From NCBI RefSeq assembly GCF_000429685.1, contig NZ_KE386940.1:62001-126000 (forward strand): 64,000 nt of DNA, in the 5' to 3' direction. The stretch comes from Salibacterium aidingense DSM 18341. GTDB taxonomy: Bacteria; Bacillota; Bacilli; Bacillales; Marinococcaceae. The translations under genes and the position numbers were made by a program. Shown one piece after another: positions 1 through 7,576 of this stretch. Position 1 is the first letter of the stretch. Every line of letters starts with the position of its first letter. Under the pieces are notes generated by a model. It had not been told where the DNA came from. It saw nothing but the letters and a program-made list of their open reading frames with translations, and did not search any database.

Positions 1-2
1 AA

Positions 3-434
3 AAATGGAGCCCGTCGTTTGCTTTACAGGAGCAAAGCGGAAGTGCCGTCAGTCGAGAAACTGTGATGCACGACGTATTTGCCGGGCATCTGGCCCCGCT
101 CTGGAGGACAATGAATACTGTCACCCGGGTGCCAATGCCGATGCTCTGGGAAAATACAGCGGTACGCGTATTTTCCCTTTATGAAAAAAAGCTTCCATCA
201 TCGGCGGCAGCACCGCTTGAAAAACAGATCGAAGGGGATTTTCGTTATATGGTGCAGGAAGCCTCCGGGGAACTATTCGGGGAAGCTGCGAATCCGCTTC
301 GTCCCTTTTTTAATTCATCCACGGAAGAGCGAAATAGCAAAAATATACGTGTCCGGAAAACCTGCTGTTTTCTTTACGAGACCGGAGGCGGCCGTTCCTG
401 CTGCTCGACTTGTCCAAAATATCACAACTTCTAA
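3..434 (+). CDS. FhuF-like siderophore-iron reductase, C-terminal part (5' end outside window)
   Basis: The reading frame is open from the first bases of the window, so only the last ~143 residues are present. The end carries two adjacent cysteines, ten residues, two more cysteines, two residues and a final cysteine (RKTCC...RSCCSTCPK). This is the C-terminal [2Fe-2S] signature of FhuF-type ferric-siderophore reductases, which release iron from internalised ferri-siderophores in the cytosol. In many Bacilli the same domain is annotated as an IucA/IucC-family C-terminal or (2Fe-2S)-binding protein. It fits the other iron genes in the window: the Fur-box reductase at 1411 and the siderophore-binding lipoprotein at 31081. 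A rho-independent terminator follows directly. The domain call is fairly firm; the full protein and its start cannot be seen. Confidence 0.75.
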   Translation, partial: KWSPSFALQEQSGSAVSRETVMHDVFAGHLAPLWRTMNTVTRVPMPMLWENTAVRVFSLYEKKLPSSAAAPLEKQIEGDFRYMVQEASGELFGEAANPLRPFFNSSTEERNSKNIRVRKTCCFLYETGGGRSCCSTCPKYHNF

Positions 435-437
435 CAC

Positions 438-466
438 ACCCGGGATAAAGACAACCCGGGTTTTTC
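438..466 (+). terminator. Rho-independent terminator after the FhuF-like gene
   Basis: The 7-bp arms ACCCGGG (438-444) and CCCGGGT (455-461) surround a 10-nt loop and are followed by a run of T. It begins 4 nt after the stop codon. Confidence 0.85.
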
Positions 467-532
467 TATGTTTAGTTTTGGCTGTTTATGTGAATGAAAA
501 CTAAGAAGGCTCTTTATAAGGAGGACGGTACG

Positions 533-1090
533 ATGCTTACAGAAGCTCAAATAAATAGATTAAATGAAAAGCTGAACGAGCAAAAGATGGAAAACGAAAA
601 AGTGCTGCAGGGCGAAAACAGTGAATCTGTTCCCGAAGAAGGCACGGGCGAATTATCAAGTTATGACAATCATCCGGCGGACCGGGCAACCGAGCTTTCC
701 GAAAGGGAGACGGATGCGGCGCTGAATAATCAGGCCCAAGCACAGAACGAACAAATTGAGAAAGCGCTCCAAGCTATCAAAAATGGAACGTACGGCATCT
801 GCGAAGTCTGTGGAAAAGAGATTCCATATGAACGCCTGGAATTGGTTCCGGAAACCCTGCGCTGTACAGATCACGCGGAAGCAGACGTTCAGGATGACGT
901 GGAAACAGCGGAGGAAGATGTGCTTGATCCCGGCATCGGCGCCGACCGCGGCAATGAAGAAGAAGTCATTTATGACAAAGAAGATACCTGGGAATCCATA
1001 AGCGGCCATGGCACCTCCCAGACGCCGTCTGACGTGCCGGAGGAAGAGCGCGTTTACCATGAAACAAATAATGGGCCGGATAAAGCCTGA
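533..1090 (+). CDS. YteA-like DksA/TraR-type zinc-finger protein
   Basis: This is a 185-residue, very acidic protein. The start at 533 is chosen because AAGGAGG lies at 518-524; an in-frame ATG at 494 has no such site. The N-terminal half is a charged helical region. Around the middle is YGICEVCGKEIPYERL...LRCTDH, a C-x2-C-x17-C-x2-H finger like that of DksA/TraR proteins and Bacillus YteA, with His in the fourth ligand place. The last ~60 residues are rich in Glu and Asp. DksA-like proteins bind RNA polymerase through its secondary channel. YteA is usually described as sporulation-associated, but its action is not well defined, so a transcription-related role here is inference. The gene is monocistronic, with terminators on both sides. 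Confidence 0.8.
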   Translation: MLTEAQINRLNEKLNEQKMENEKVLQGENSESVPEEGTGELSSYDNHPADRATELSERETDAALNNQAQAQNEQIEKALQAIKNGTYGICEVCGKEIPYERLELVPETLRCTDHAEADVQDDVETAEEDVLDPGIGADRGNEEEVIYDKEDTWESISGHGTSQTPSDVPEEERVYHETNNGPDKA

Positions 1091-1098
1091 CAGAAGAA

Positions 1099-1128
1099 AT
1101 GCTTCCTGAAAGCGGGGAGCATTTTTTT
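1099..1128 (+). terminator. Rho-independent terminator after the YteA-like gene
   Basis: AATGCTTCC pairs with GGGAGCATT across a short loop, followed by seven T residues. Confidence 0.85.
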
Positions 1129-1152
1129 AAGATTGGAAAGTGGATAATTTGG

Positions 1153-1258
1153 CGTTTTTGAGATCCAGCTCTGGCGTCCCGAAGCGCGCGAGGTCCACAG
1201 AAAAGCCTGCAGGACGCAGGAGCGGTGTTCGTAGCAGAAGGGCGCTTGTGCTTTTCTT
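1153..1258. repeat. Bacillaceae-type dispersed intergenic repeat (about 100 bp)
   Basis: The stretch runs from GATCCAGCTCTGGCG through CGCGAGGTC to GGGCGCTTGTGCTTTTCTT. It has the layout of a GC-rich non-coding repeat that I recall from many Bacillus-related genomes (TCCAGCTC...CTCGAGGTC...GGGCGCTTGTGCTTTTCTT). No ribosome site or plausible protein is present. There is no second copy in this window, so membership in the family rests on memory. The rest of the 1129-1410 gap holds only the Fur box and the ribosome site of the next gene. Confidence 0.5.
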
Positions 1259-1346
1259 CATGCCAATAGACAACGTTCTCCTGAGGACAGAAGGGAGGAG
1301 AAAATGGCTGATTCAAATGCTCTCTATCGCCCATTTATTTTATCAT

Positions 1347-1361
1347 TGATAATGATTTTCA
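1347..1361 (+). promoter_or_regulatory. Fur box upstream of the ferredoxin-NADP reductase
   Basis: TGATAATGATTTTCA matches the 7-1-7 Fur consensus (TGATAATNATTATCA) with one mismatch, about 50 bp before the gene start. In B. subtilis the homologue ycgT belongs to the Fur regulon, as I recall it, which supports the reading. Confidence 0.75.
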
Positions 1362-1410
1362 ATTTCGGTAGAATGAAGGTAGGAATTAAATGGAACGGGA
1401 GGGCTCACCC

Positions 1411-2460
1411 ATGAAGGATGAAGAACTGTTTGACGTAACGATTATCGGAGGCGGACCGGCAGGGCTGTATTCGGCTTTTTACAGCGGACTGCGTGAGATG
1501 AAGACAAAAATCATAGAATACCAGCCGTACCTGGGCGGGAAAGTTCATGTATATCCTGAAAAGATGATATGGGATGTAGGGGGGCTTGCTCCGACGCCAG
1601 GAGCAAAACTAATAGAACAAATGGTGGAACAAGGGATGACCTTTTCTCCGGAAACCGTCCTCAATGAAAAAGTGGAGACAATGACCAAAAATCGAGCCGG
1701 CCATTTTGTCCTCCAGACCTCTTCCGGCGGGAAACATTATTCAAAAACGGTGATTGTAACTGTGGGCAGCGGTATATTGAATCCGCAGAAGCTGGATATT
1801 GAAGGAGCCGAGAAATTTGAGGTTTCCAACCTTCATTATACCGTCAAGTCACTTGAACGCTTTCAAGGAAAAACAGTCGTTATTTCGGGCGGCGGCAATT
1901 CTGCCATAGACTGGGCCAATGAATTGGAGCCGTTGGCAGAAAAAGTCTATCTTACTTACCGAAAAGGAGATTTAAAGGGCCATGAAGCCCAGATTTCCCA
2001 GCTTTTGAACAGTTCGGCAGATTGTTTTTTTCATACATCCATCAGCAGGCTGCATGCTGATCCATCCCAGGAAGCGATTGAATGCGTCGAGCTGTTGAAC
2101 CATGAAACCGGGGAAACCTCTATCCTTCCTATCGATGATGTGATCGTGAATCACGGGTACGAAAGAGACGCGGATCTGCTCGAGAACAGCCAATTGAACA
2201 TAGATATGATTGATGATTACTTTGTCTCGGGAAATGCCAATAGTGAAGCCTCCGTTGCTGGTTTGTATGCAGCCGGGGACATTTTAAAACATGATGGCAA
2301 ATTGAATCTGATTGCCGGCGCTTTTCAGGATGCAGCGAATGCCGTCAATAAAGCAAAACAGTTTGTCCGGCCGGATGCTGCTGCGGTAGGAATGATCTCT
2401 TCCCACAATGAACGATTCAAGGAACGGAATAAACAATTAATGAAGCAGAAGATGCGATAG
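1411..2460 (+). CDS. Ferredoxin/flavodoxin-NADP reductase (YcgT/YumC type)
   Basis: This 349-residue flavoprotein resembles thioredoxin reductase but lacks its CxxC redox pair. An N-terminal FAD-binding GGGPAGLYSAFY motif is followed by a second Rossmann motif (VVISGGGNSAIDWA) for NADPH and a C-terminal GLYAAGD FAD motif. These features define ferredoxin-NADP(+) reductase type 2, which passes electrons from NADPH to ferredoxin or flavodoxin in the cytosol. The start at 1411 is chosen for GGGAGG at 1398-1403; an in-frame ATG at 1390 is possible but less well placed. The Fur box at 1347 points to iron-starvation control. The likely job is supplying electrons for siderophore iron release or Fe-S repair (inference). 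Confidence 0.88.
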   Translation: MKDEELFDVTIIGGGPAGLYSAFYSGLREMKTKIIEYQPYLGGKVHVYPEKMIWDVGGLAPTPGAKLIEQMVEQGMTFSPETVLNEKVETMTKNRAGHFVLQTSSGGKHYSKTVIVTVGSGILNPQKLDIEGAEKFEVSNLHYTVKSLERFQGKTVVISGGGNSAIDWANELEPLAEKVYLTYRKGDLKGHEAQISQLLNSSADCFFHTSISRLHADPSQEAIECVELLNHETGETSILPIDDVIVNHGYERDADLLENSQLNIDMIDDYFVSGNANSEASVAGLYAAGDILKHDGKLNLIAGAFQDAANAVNKAKQFVRPDAAAVGMISSHNERFKERNKQLMKQKMR

Positions 2461-2467
2461 TAAAAAC

Positions 2468-2508
2468 AAGCGGACAACAGGGGTCTCCCTCTTGTCCGCT
2501 TATTTTAT
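2468..2508 (+). terminator. Terminator after the ferredoxin-NADP reductase
   Basis: The 10-bp arms AAGCGGACAA (2468-2477) and TTGTCCGCTT (2492-2501) form a long stem, followed by a T-rich stretch. Confidence 0.85.
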
Positions 2509-2571
2509 TATGTTGAAAAGTATAAGAAGAAAGGAAGCTGCTCTCCTCTTTGCTGTAATCCCTCCAAACCC

Positions 2572-2613
2572 AAAAAGACGGATCTCAGGCGTTTTTCCCC
2601 AAGATCCGTCTTT
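2572..2613 (-). terminator. Terminator of the desaturase gene
   Basis: The 12-bp arms AAAGACGGATCT (2574-2585) and AGATCCGTCTTT (2602-2613) lie just past the stop codon of the leftward gene. On that strand the stem ends in a run of T. Confidence 0.85.
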
Positions 2614-2614
2614 C

Positions 2615-3667
2615 TTACTTCCTCCAAGGACGACTTTTAACTTTTTTGGGATTGAGCCCGTTTCCGAGGGAGCCGTACGATTGATTACTGTAAGGTTCCA
2701 CTAATTCGTTTTGATTAAAATAAACACGCGGCGTTTGCCATAGTGCTTTCAATGCCCGGCTCATCGGCATTTCATGATATCGATCCGGCCACATTTTTTT
2801 TATCTGTTCCTTGACCAGCGGGTAATATTTTGAACTCATGCCGGGAAACAAATGATGTTCCGTGTGATAGGAGAAATTAAAATGCAGCACATCGACCCAT
2901 TTTGGAACAGTCACCGTCAGACTGTTTGCAAGGGGGTCATTAACGGGAACGAGAGGATTGAGGCGGTGGTTGGTAGAGATATAAGCCATCACGATAAAGT
3001 TCGCAATCAATAGCGGAAGCAGGAAGGCAAACAGCCAATTCTCAAACCCTATGAAAAAAAGTAAGCTGATCCAGCTTGCCCATGGTACAATAGTTTGTAA
3101 TAAAACTTCCGGCTGCTTGCGGGGTTTAAATTCTTTTAAATAGATCCCCAGCATTTTCAGAGAATGAACGGAAAACTGGATACTCAACGACGCGAACGCA
3201 AAAAAGGCTCGGATAAACAAAGGGAGGCGGTAGACGTTTCGGAACCCTTTCATTCTTGATATTTTCTCCAATGTCGGCCAGGCGTCCGGGTCGTGGTCCT
3301 CGTGCTGGGTGTGGACGTGATGAGTAAGGTTGTGCCATTTTCTCCAAATTTTTGGGCTGACACTAAGCGGCCAAAATGCGATGGCTCCCAGTATGTCCCG
3401 CAGCCATGCCTTACGAATAACGGTGCCATGCAGAATTTCATGACCGAGAAACCCTAAAGCCGCGAAACTTGCTCCAATAACGAAAGAAAAGATAAGATTA
3501 ACGATAGGGTGAATAGGGAACAACCCTATCATCAGAAAACAAACGGCAACGACAATCAAATATGCTAAACCGCCAAGTAAACGGGCTGGTGCTGGTTTGA
3601 ATGCTTCTTTTGGTAAATGTTTTTTTACCTGCTTAGCATAAACGGCGAACTTTTCCAAGTCACTCAT
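2615..3667 (-). CDS. Membrane fatty-acid (acyl-lipid) desaturase
   Basis: This 350-residue membrane protein carries all three histidine boxes of the di-iron fatty-acid desaturases: HEILHG at about residues 76-81, HNLTHH at 112-117 and HTEHH at 268-272. Hydrophobic segments precede the first box and lie between the second and third. Such enzymes introduce a double bond into phospholipid acyl chains in the cytoplasmic membrane using O2 and electrons from ferredoxin or flavodoxin. The nearby ferredoxin-NADP reductase could be a donor system (inference). The start at 3667 is chosen for AAGGGGG 7 nt upstream; an in-frame ATG 16 codons earlier has no such site. The gene is monocistronic and probably serves membrane fluidity. 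The position of the double bond cannot be told from sequence. Confidence 0.88.
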   Translation of the reverse strand: MSDLEKFAVYAKQVKKHLPKEAFKPAPARLLGGLAYLIVVAVCFLMIGLFPIHPIVNLIFSFVIGASFAALGFLGHEILHGTVIRKAWLRDILGAIAFWPLSVSPKIWRKWHNLTHHVHTQHEDHDPDAWPTLEKISRMKGFRNVYRLPLFIRAFFAFASLSIQFSVHSLKMLGIYLKEFKPRKQPEVLLQTIVPWASWISLLFFIGFENWLFAFLLPLLIANFIVMAYISTNHRLNPLVPVNDPLANSLTVTVPKWVDVLHFNFSYHTEHHLFPGMSSKYYPLVKEQIKKMWPDRYHEMPMSRALKALWQTPRVYFNQNELVEPYSNQSYGSLGNGLNPKKVKSRPWRK

Positions 3668-3810
3668 GGTAAAGCCCCCTTCATTATTATGGATGCCTCT
3701 CAACCTTACAGACATCCAGCCGAAAAAGCAATGGATATTATTGTCTGATCTTGATAAACGAGAAAAGATCTATAAATCTACTAGCGGAAAATTAGGAAGG
3801 AGACGAATAC

Positions 3811-4458
3811 ATGACGGAACCTTTCATTCGGAATCACCACTTAAATGTGATAAAGAATCAAGGCAGGTATATTCAACATTGTTTCAGAGATGTCGAAGAT
3901 TCCAATGTCATGCAGGCCGTAAAAGGACAGGCAGCCGACCATGTGAAGGATGCTTTTTCTGCATTAAAGGAAGAGGAAGCGGCTGTCATTGAACCCATTT
4001 CAGAGGTCACTACAAGTATTGGGGTAGAAGCGTTCATTGGCTCCGTCTACCCGTATGTTCAACCATTTCCTTCACTGGACAAAGAACAGGTCCGGCAATT
4101 ATTTCCCCACCACAAAAAAATGCAGCTCCCTGATTTGGAAGCTGTTGATTTTTCCCAGAGAACGTATCTAGGCTGGAATGATCCCGGCCATCGAAAAAAG
4201 TTTATAGTGTATGAACTCGATGGGAAACTCATTGGCCTGGAAGGACGCTACACTCCCTCCAAAAAACGGGACTACTGCTTTTTCTGCCAGGAATTAATGC
4301 CGGTCACGCTGGTTAGTTTTGAAACGAATGATACAGATGAAGGCAATCCGGAATTCTACCGGGCCATCGGCCAGCATATTTGCATCGACAGCGGGCAATG
4401 CAATAAAAACATCACCGACGTCTCCCGACTCGAGCATTTTGTAAGGAGAGTGGTGTGA
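3811..4458 (+). CDS. FusB/FusC-family EF-G-binding protein
   Basis: This 215-residue protein has an N-terminal helical half and a C-terminal treble-clef zinc finger: YCFFCQ near residue 150 and HICIDSGQCNKNITDVSRLEHF near the end give four cysteines. That layout is typical of FusB/FusC-family proteins, which bind the C-terminal part of elongation factor G and promote its release from the ribosome. Acquired FusB confers fusidic acid resistance in staphylococci, while many Bacilli carry chromosomal relatives of unknown benefit. AAGGAGA precedes the ATG. The gene stands alone and ends in a hairpin shared with the convergent permease gene. Family call good; resistance is not implied. Confidence 0.8.
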   Translation: MTEPFIRNHHLNVIKNQGRYIQHCFRDVEDSNVMQAVKGQAADHVKDAFSALKEEEAAVIEPISEVTTSIGVEAFIGSVYPYVQPFPSLDKEQVRQLFPHHKKMQLPDLEAVDFSQRTYLGWNDPGHRKKFIVYELDGKLIGLEGRYTPSKKRDYCFFCQELMPVTLVSFETNDTDEGNPEFYRAIGQHICIDSGQCNKNITDVSRLEHFVRRVV

Positions 4459-4488
4459 AAAGGGAAGATTTTAATGTCTTCCCTTTTC
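4458..4488. terminator. Bidirectional terminator between EF-G-binding protein and permease genes
   Basis: AAAAGGGAAGA (4458-4468) pairs with TCTTCCCTTTT (4477-4487). The hairpin overlaps the stop codons of both convergent genes and is T-rich on either strand. Confidence 0.75.
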
Positions 4489-5826
4489 TCCTGTTTTAGT
4501 TATATATACTGGTTTGTCAATTTCCTTTTCAAAAGAGTTGCTTAATTCTGAAAAGTGATTTGGTTTTATTTTAGCCTGAATTTTCATTGCAGCAATATAA
4601 ACAACCATAGATATTAATAATGATTGTATGGCGGGAATACCTATAGGAAAGGTATATTGTGTTAAATAGCCAACGCCAACACCGATTACCATGCTTAAGG
4701 TAGCTATCCAATTCCATCCCTGTTTATCCACCCATGTTTGTTTGCGTATGAAGAAAAAATCAGCAAACATAATTCCTGCTATAGCCGGATAAATGACTGC
4801 TAATATGATGAGAAACGCTTGAAAGAAATTTAATATCCCAATTAACGCCAGTAATACCCCGAATAAGGAACCAATTAATGTTAATATCGCTCTTCCTTTT
4901 CCGGAGTTGATATTGAACATATTTGCTGCTGCCAGACCTATGGAATAACTAGCCACCAATTGACTTGTCCATAGTGCCACAAATAATATAATAAATCCCC
5001 AGAAAGGAAATCCTAGTTCTTGCATGACATTAACGATGTCTGCCTCTCCAATGCCAACAGACATAACAGCGCCAGTGAAAAAGAAAAACAAACCAATGAC
5101 TACTATACCTAAGGGAATTAATGACTGATCTTTAATTGTAGGCCTTGAGTATCTGGTATAGTCGGAGGCTATCAGCCATTGGGCAACATTCGCACCAAGT
5201 ACAAGACTAATCCCTCCATAAATAGTCATTGAGGAATCAGGGTTCCAGGAAAATATTCCTTCCCATCCCGTGGTGCTGAGAGCAAAATAGACTCCTGATC
5301 CTATTAAAATTAATCCGGCAGGGACGGCAAAATAATCTGTCCATTTCATGGAACTATAGCCAATGACAGCTGGTAAGGAGAATATTACTCCTGCGATTAA
5401 TGTAAGTACAGACCATATCAACCATTGTTCATTATAATCGATTCCTACTACCGCAGATATCGCATTGCCTGCTGTAGCTGTATTTATACCAAACCAACCC
5501 ATGTTTAATACAACAAGTGCCAATCCAACGATAAATCTAGCTTGAATCGCTCCGAAGCTTGTTCTGGCAATAACAGAGGCGGGACGGCCTGTTTTAGCTC
5601 CCAAATACCCCTGTAAGGCATTTCCTATCCATTGGACCACAACCAACCCGACCAAAAGAATAAAAAAGACTTCAAGAAGTCCGAAGCTTCCGGCTAATGT
5701 AGCTCCGACCATAATCACTGGAACCGCAAATTCCAGACCGCCAAAAACGGTAGCCGGACCTAACCAATGACTTCTTTCTGACTCTGGTACTGGAGTGAAC
5801 ACCGTATCATTATCCATGTTACTCAT
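4471..5826 (-). CDS. NCS1-family permease (cytosine/hydantoin/allantoin type), module 1
   Basis: This 451-residue protein has about twelve hydrophobic segments and NCS1-family features: an N-terminal soluble tail ending in SERSHWLGPATVFGG, then a permease core with NALQGYLGAKTGRPASVIARTSFG. NCS1 carriers take up nucleobases, allantoin, hydantoins or thiamine with H+ or Na+. It lies 13 nt downstream of hyuB at the end of a leftward operon, so uptake of the substrate of HyuAB is the likely role (inference). AGGTGA precedes the ATG at 5826. A second NCS1 gene sits next to the second HyuA gene at 57863, so permease plus hydantoinase-like enzymes recur as a unit. Substrate unknown. Confidence 0.85.
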   Translation of the reverse strand: MSNMDNDTVFTPVPESERSHWLGPATVFGGLEFAVPVIMVGATLAGSFGLLEVFFILLVGLVVVQWIGNALQGYLGAKTGRPASVIARTSFGAIQARFIVGLALVVLNMGWFGINTATAGNAISAVVGIDYNEQWLIWSVLTLIAGVIFSLPAVIGYSSMKWTDYFAVPAGLILIGSGVYFALSTTGWEGIFSWNPDSSMTIYGGISLVLGANVAQWLIASDYTRYSRPTIKDQSLIPLGIVVIGLFFFFTGAVMSVGIGEADIVNVMQELGFPFWGFIILFVALWTSQLVASYSIGLAAANMFNINSGKGRAILTLIGSLFGVLLALIGILNFFQAFLIILAVIYPAIAGIMFADFFFIRKQTWVDKQGWNWIATLSMVIGVGVGYLTQYTFPIGIPAIQSLLISMVVYIAAMKIQAKIKPNHFSELSNSFEKEIDKPVYITKTGEKGRH

Positions 5827-5839
5827 AGTACGTCACCTC

Positions 5840-7576
5840 TTATTTTAAATTTGTTTGCCTATGGTAATGGGTTTGTTCCTCATCAAGGTCCAGTTTTTCA
5901 TTAAGAACAACTCCATATTTCTGAAAAGCTTCTTCTACATCAATGTAACCGTCTTTCACATCATCGAGCACGGTATTTGGAGAACGATCAAATGGATGAC
6001 CAAAACCACCGCCCCCGCCAGTTTCCACCTTCACTTTATCCCCCTTGTTCAATAAATAACCGTTTGTTTTTAGCATTGATTGACTTGACTCTACTTTTTG
6101 TACAGTAACGTTTGGAGGAGCGCCCGCTTCTCCATTAAAGAGCCCCCATGCGGGCGTTAAAGAGCGTTCAAACCATAAATTAAGTAATACGTTATCCGTG
6201 CATATTTCATATTCTTTTAATATTCCTAAGCCCCCTCGATTTTTTCCAGCTCCTCCTGAATTTTGGCGCAAACTGTACGTATTTACTTTTAAAGGGTATT
6301 TAGATTCTAATACTTCTACAGGCATATTTTTAAAATCACCATTCGCATTATTTATCAGTCCGGACTGCCCGTCATTTGCTGAAAATCCACCCCAGCCCCC
6401 CGCGGTGGGTTCCACGTATAAAAATGGTTTATGTTCTTTAGAATCAAATCCAGACAAATTAATAACCATTGAATCTCCATAATGGGCAGCAGCACATTGA
6501 TCCTGTAAAACATTTGATAGTGCTTTTATAATCAGGTCTATTAATAAACCTAGCGAGGAAAAATACCATCCACAAGCCGCTGGTTCTTGTGCACTCAATA
6601 TTGTTTTATCTGGGACAAAAATATTCATTGTTTTAAAGTTTCCACCAGTAACCGGAGTCTTTGAACCAATTAAATGTTTGAAGGCCACACGGCAGGCAGA
6701 TATGGTCTGTGCTTTTCCGCAGTTTGTCATCCCTTGACGTTGTAAGCTGGTTCCAGTTAAATTAATGTCCAGATTTTCTCCATAAATGGTTAGTTTTACT
6801 TTTATAAGAACAGGTTCATCACTTACCCCATCATTGTCTAAATAACCTTTCTCTTCATAAATCCCATCAGGTATGCTGGCAATATTTTCCCGATCAATCA
6901 TTTCTGACTGTTTAAAGATGTCGAGCACTGCATTGTTTACGGTCGTCAAACCGTGATTTTCAATAATTTCAACGTACCGTTTTTCTCCTGTTTTACATGC
7001 AGCTATTTGGGCATTCAAATCTCCCAGCGATGATTCTTGAAATCGTCCATTCATCGTAATAAGGTCAATGACATCTTTTCTAGGGCGCCCCTGTTCATAA
7101 ATTCTTGTAGGGGGGATCCGTATCCCTTCTTGATATATTTCGGTGGCATTCATCGAAGAACCCGGATCTTTTGCGCCGACATCCATCCAATGGGCACGCG
7201 TGGCAGAAAATCCAACAATTTTATTGTGGTAAAAAATAGGGGATATTATTGTTATATCATTTAGGTGGGTACCTGCCAGATAGGAATCATTCATTAAATA
7301 GATATCTCCTGGCTTGTAATTTTCTTCTCCTCCTATATATTCGCTGGTGAGTTTAATACATTCGTCCAAATTCCCTAAAAACATTGGAAGCCCGGAAGAT
7401 TGACCTAACAGTTCAGCCTTTTCATTAAAAATGCCTACACTACAATCTTTCATTTCATAAATGATAGGGGAAAAAGAACTTCTCGCTAAACTTTCATTCA
7501 TTTCTTCCGCAGCTGAAACAAAGGCGTTGCGAATAATCTCGGTTGTTACTGGGTTTTCTGAGAATATTTGATTCAT
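5840..7576 (-). CDS. Hydantoinase B/oxoprolinase-family subunit, module 1
   Basis: This 578-residue HyuB-family protein has the family pattern GDIYLMNDSYLAGTHLNDITIISPIF near residues 95-120 and, further on, the GRPRKDVIDLI and NGRFQESSLGDLNAQIAA segments. Its end holds the glycine-rich GGGGGFGHPFDRSP stretch. With HyuA it forms ATP-dependent enzymes that open cyclic amides (N-methylhydantoinase, 5-oxoprolinase) or carboxylases of the acetone/acetophenone type. It overlaps hyuA by 4 nt (ATGA), so the two are translationally coupled. AAGGAGG precedes the start. The block looks more AT-rich than the genes to the right. The reaction cannot be fixed from sequence. Confidence 0.88.
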   Translation of the reverse strand: MNQIFSENPVTTEIIRNAFVSAAEEMNESLARSSFSPIIYEMKDCSVGIFNEKAELLGQSSGLPMFLGNLDECIKLTSEYIGGEENYKPGDIYLMNDSYLAGTHLNDITIISPIFYHNKIVGFSATRAHWMDVGAKDPGSSMNATEIYQEGIRIPPTRIYEQGRPRKDVIDLITMNGRFQESSLGDLNAQIAACKTGEKRYVEIIENHGLTTVNNAVLDIFKQSEMIDRENIASIPDGIYEEKGYLDNDGVSDEPVLIKVKLTIYGENLDINLTGTSLQRQGMTNCGKAQTISACRVAFKHLIGSKTPVTGGNFKTMNIFVPDKTILSAQEPAACGWYFSSLGLLIDLIIKALSNVLQDQCAAAHYGDSMVINLSGFDSKEHKPFLYVEPTAGGWGGFSANDGQSGLINNANGDFKNMPVEVLESKYPLKVNTYSLRQNSGGAGKNRGGLGILKEYEICTDNVLLNLWFERSLTPAWGLFNGEAGAPPNVTVQKVESSQSMLKTNGYLLNKGDKVKVETGGGGGFGHPFDRSPNTVLDDVKDGYIDVEEAFQKYGVVLNEKLDLDEEQTHYHRQTNLK

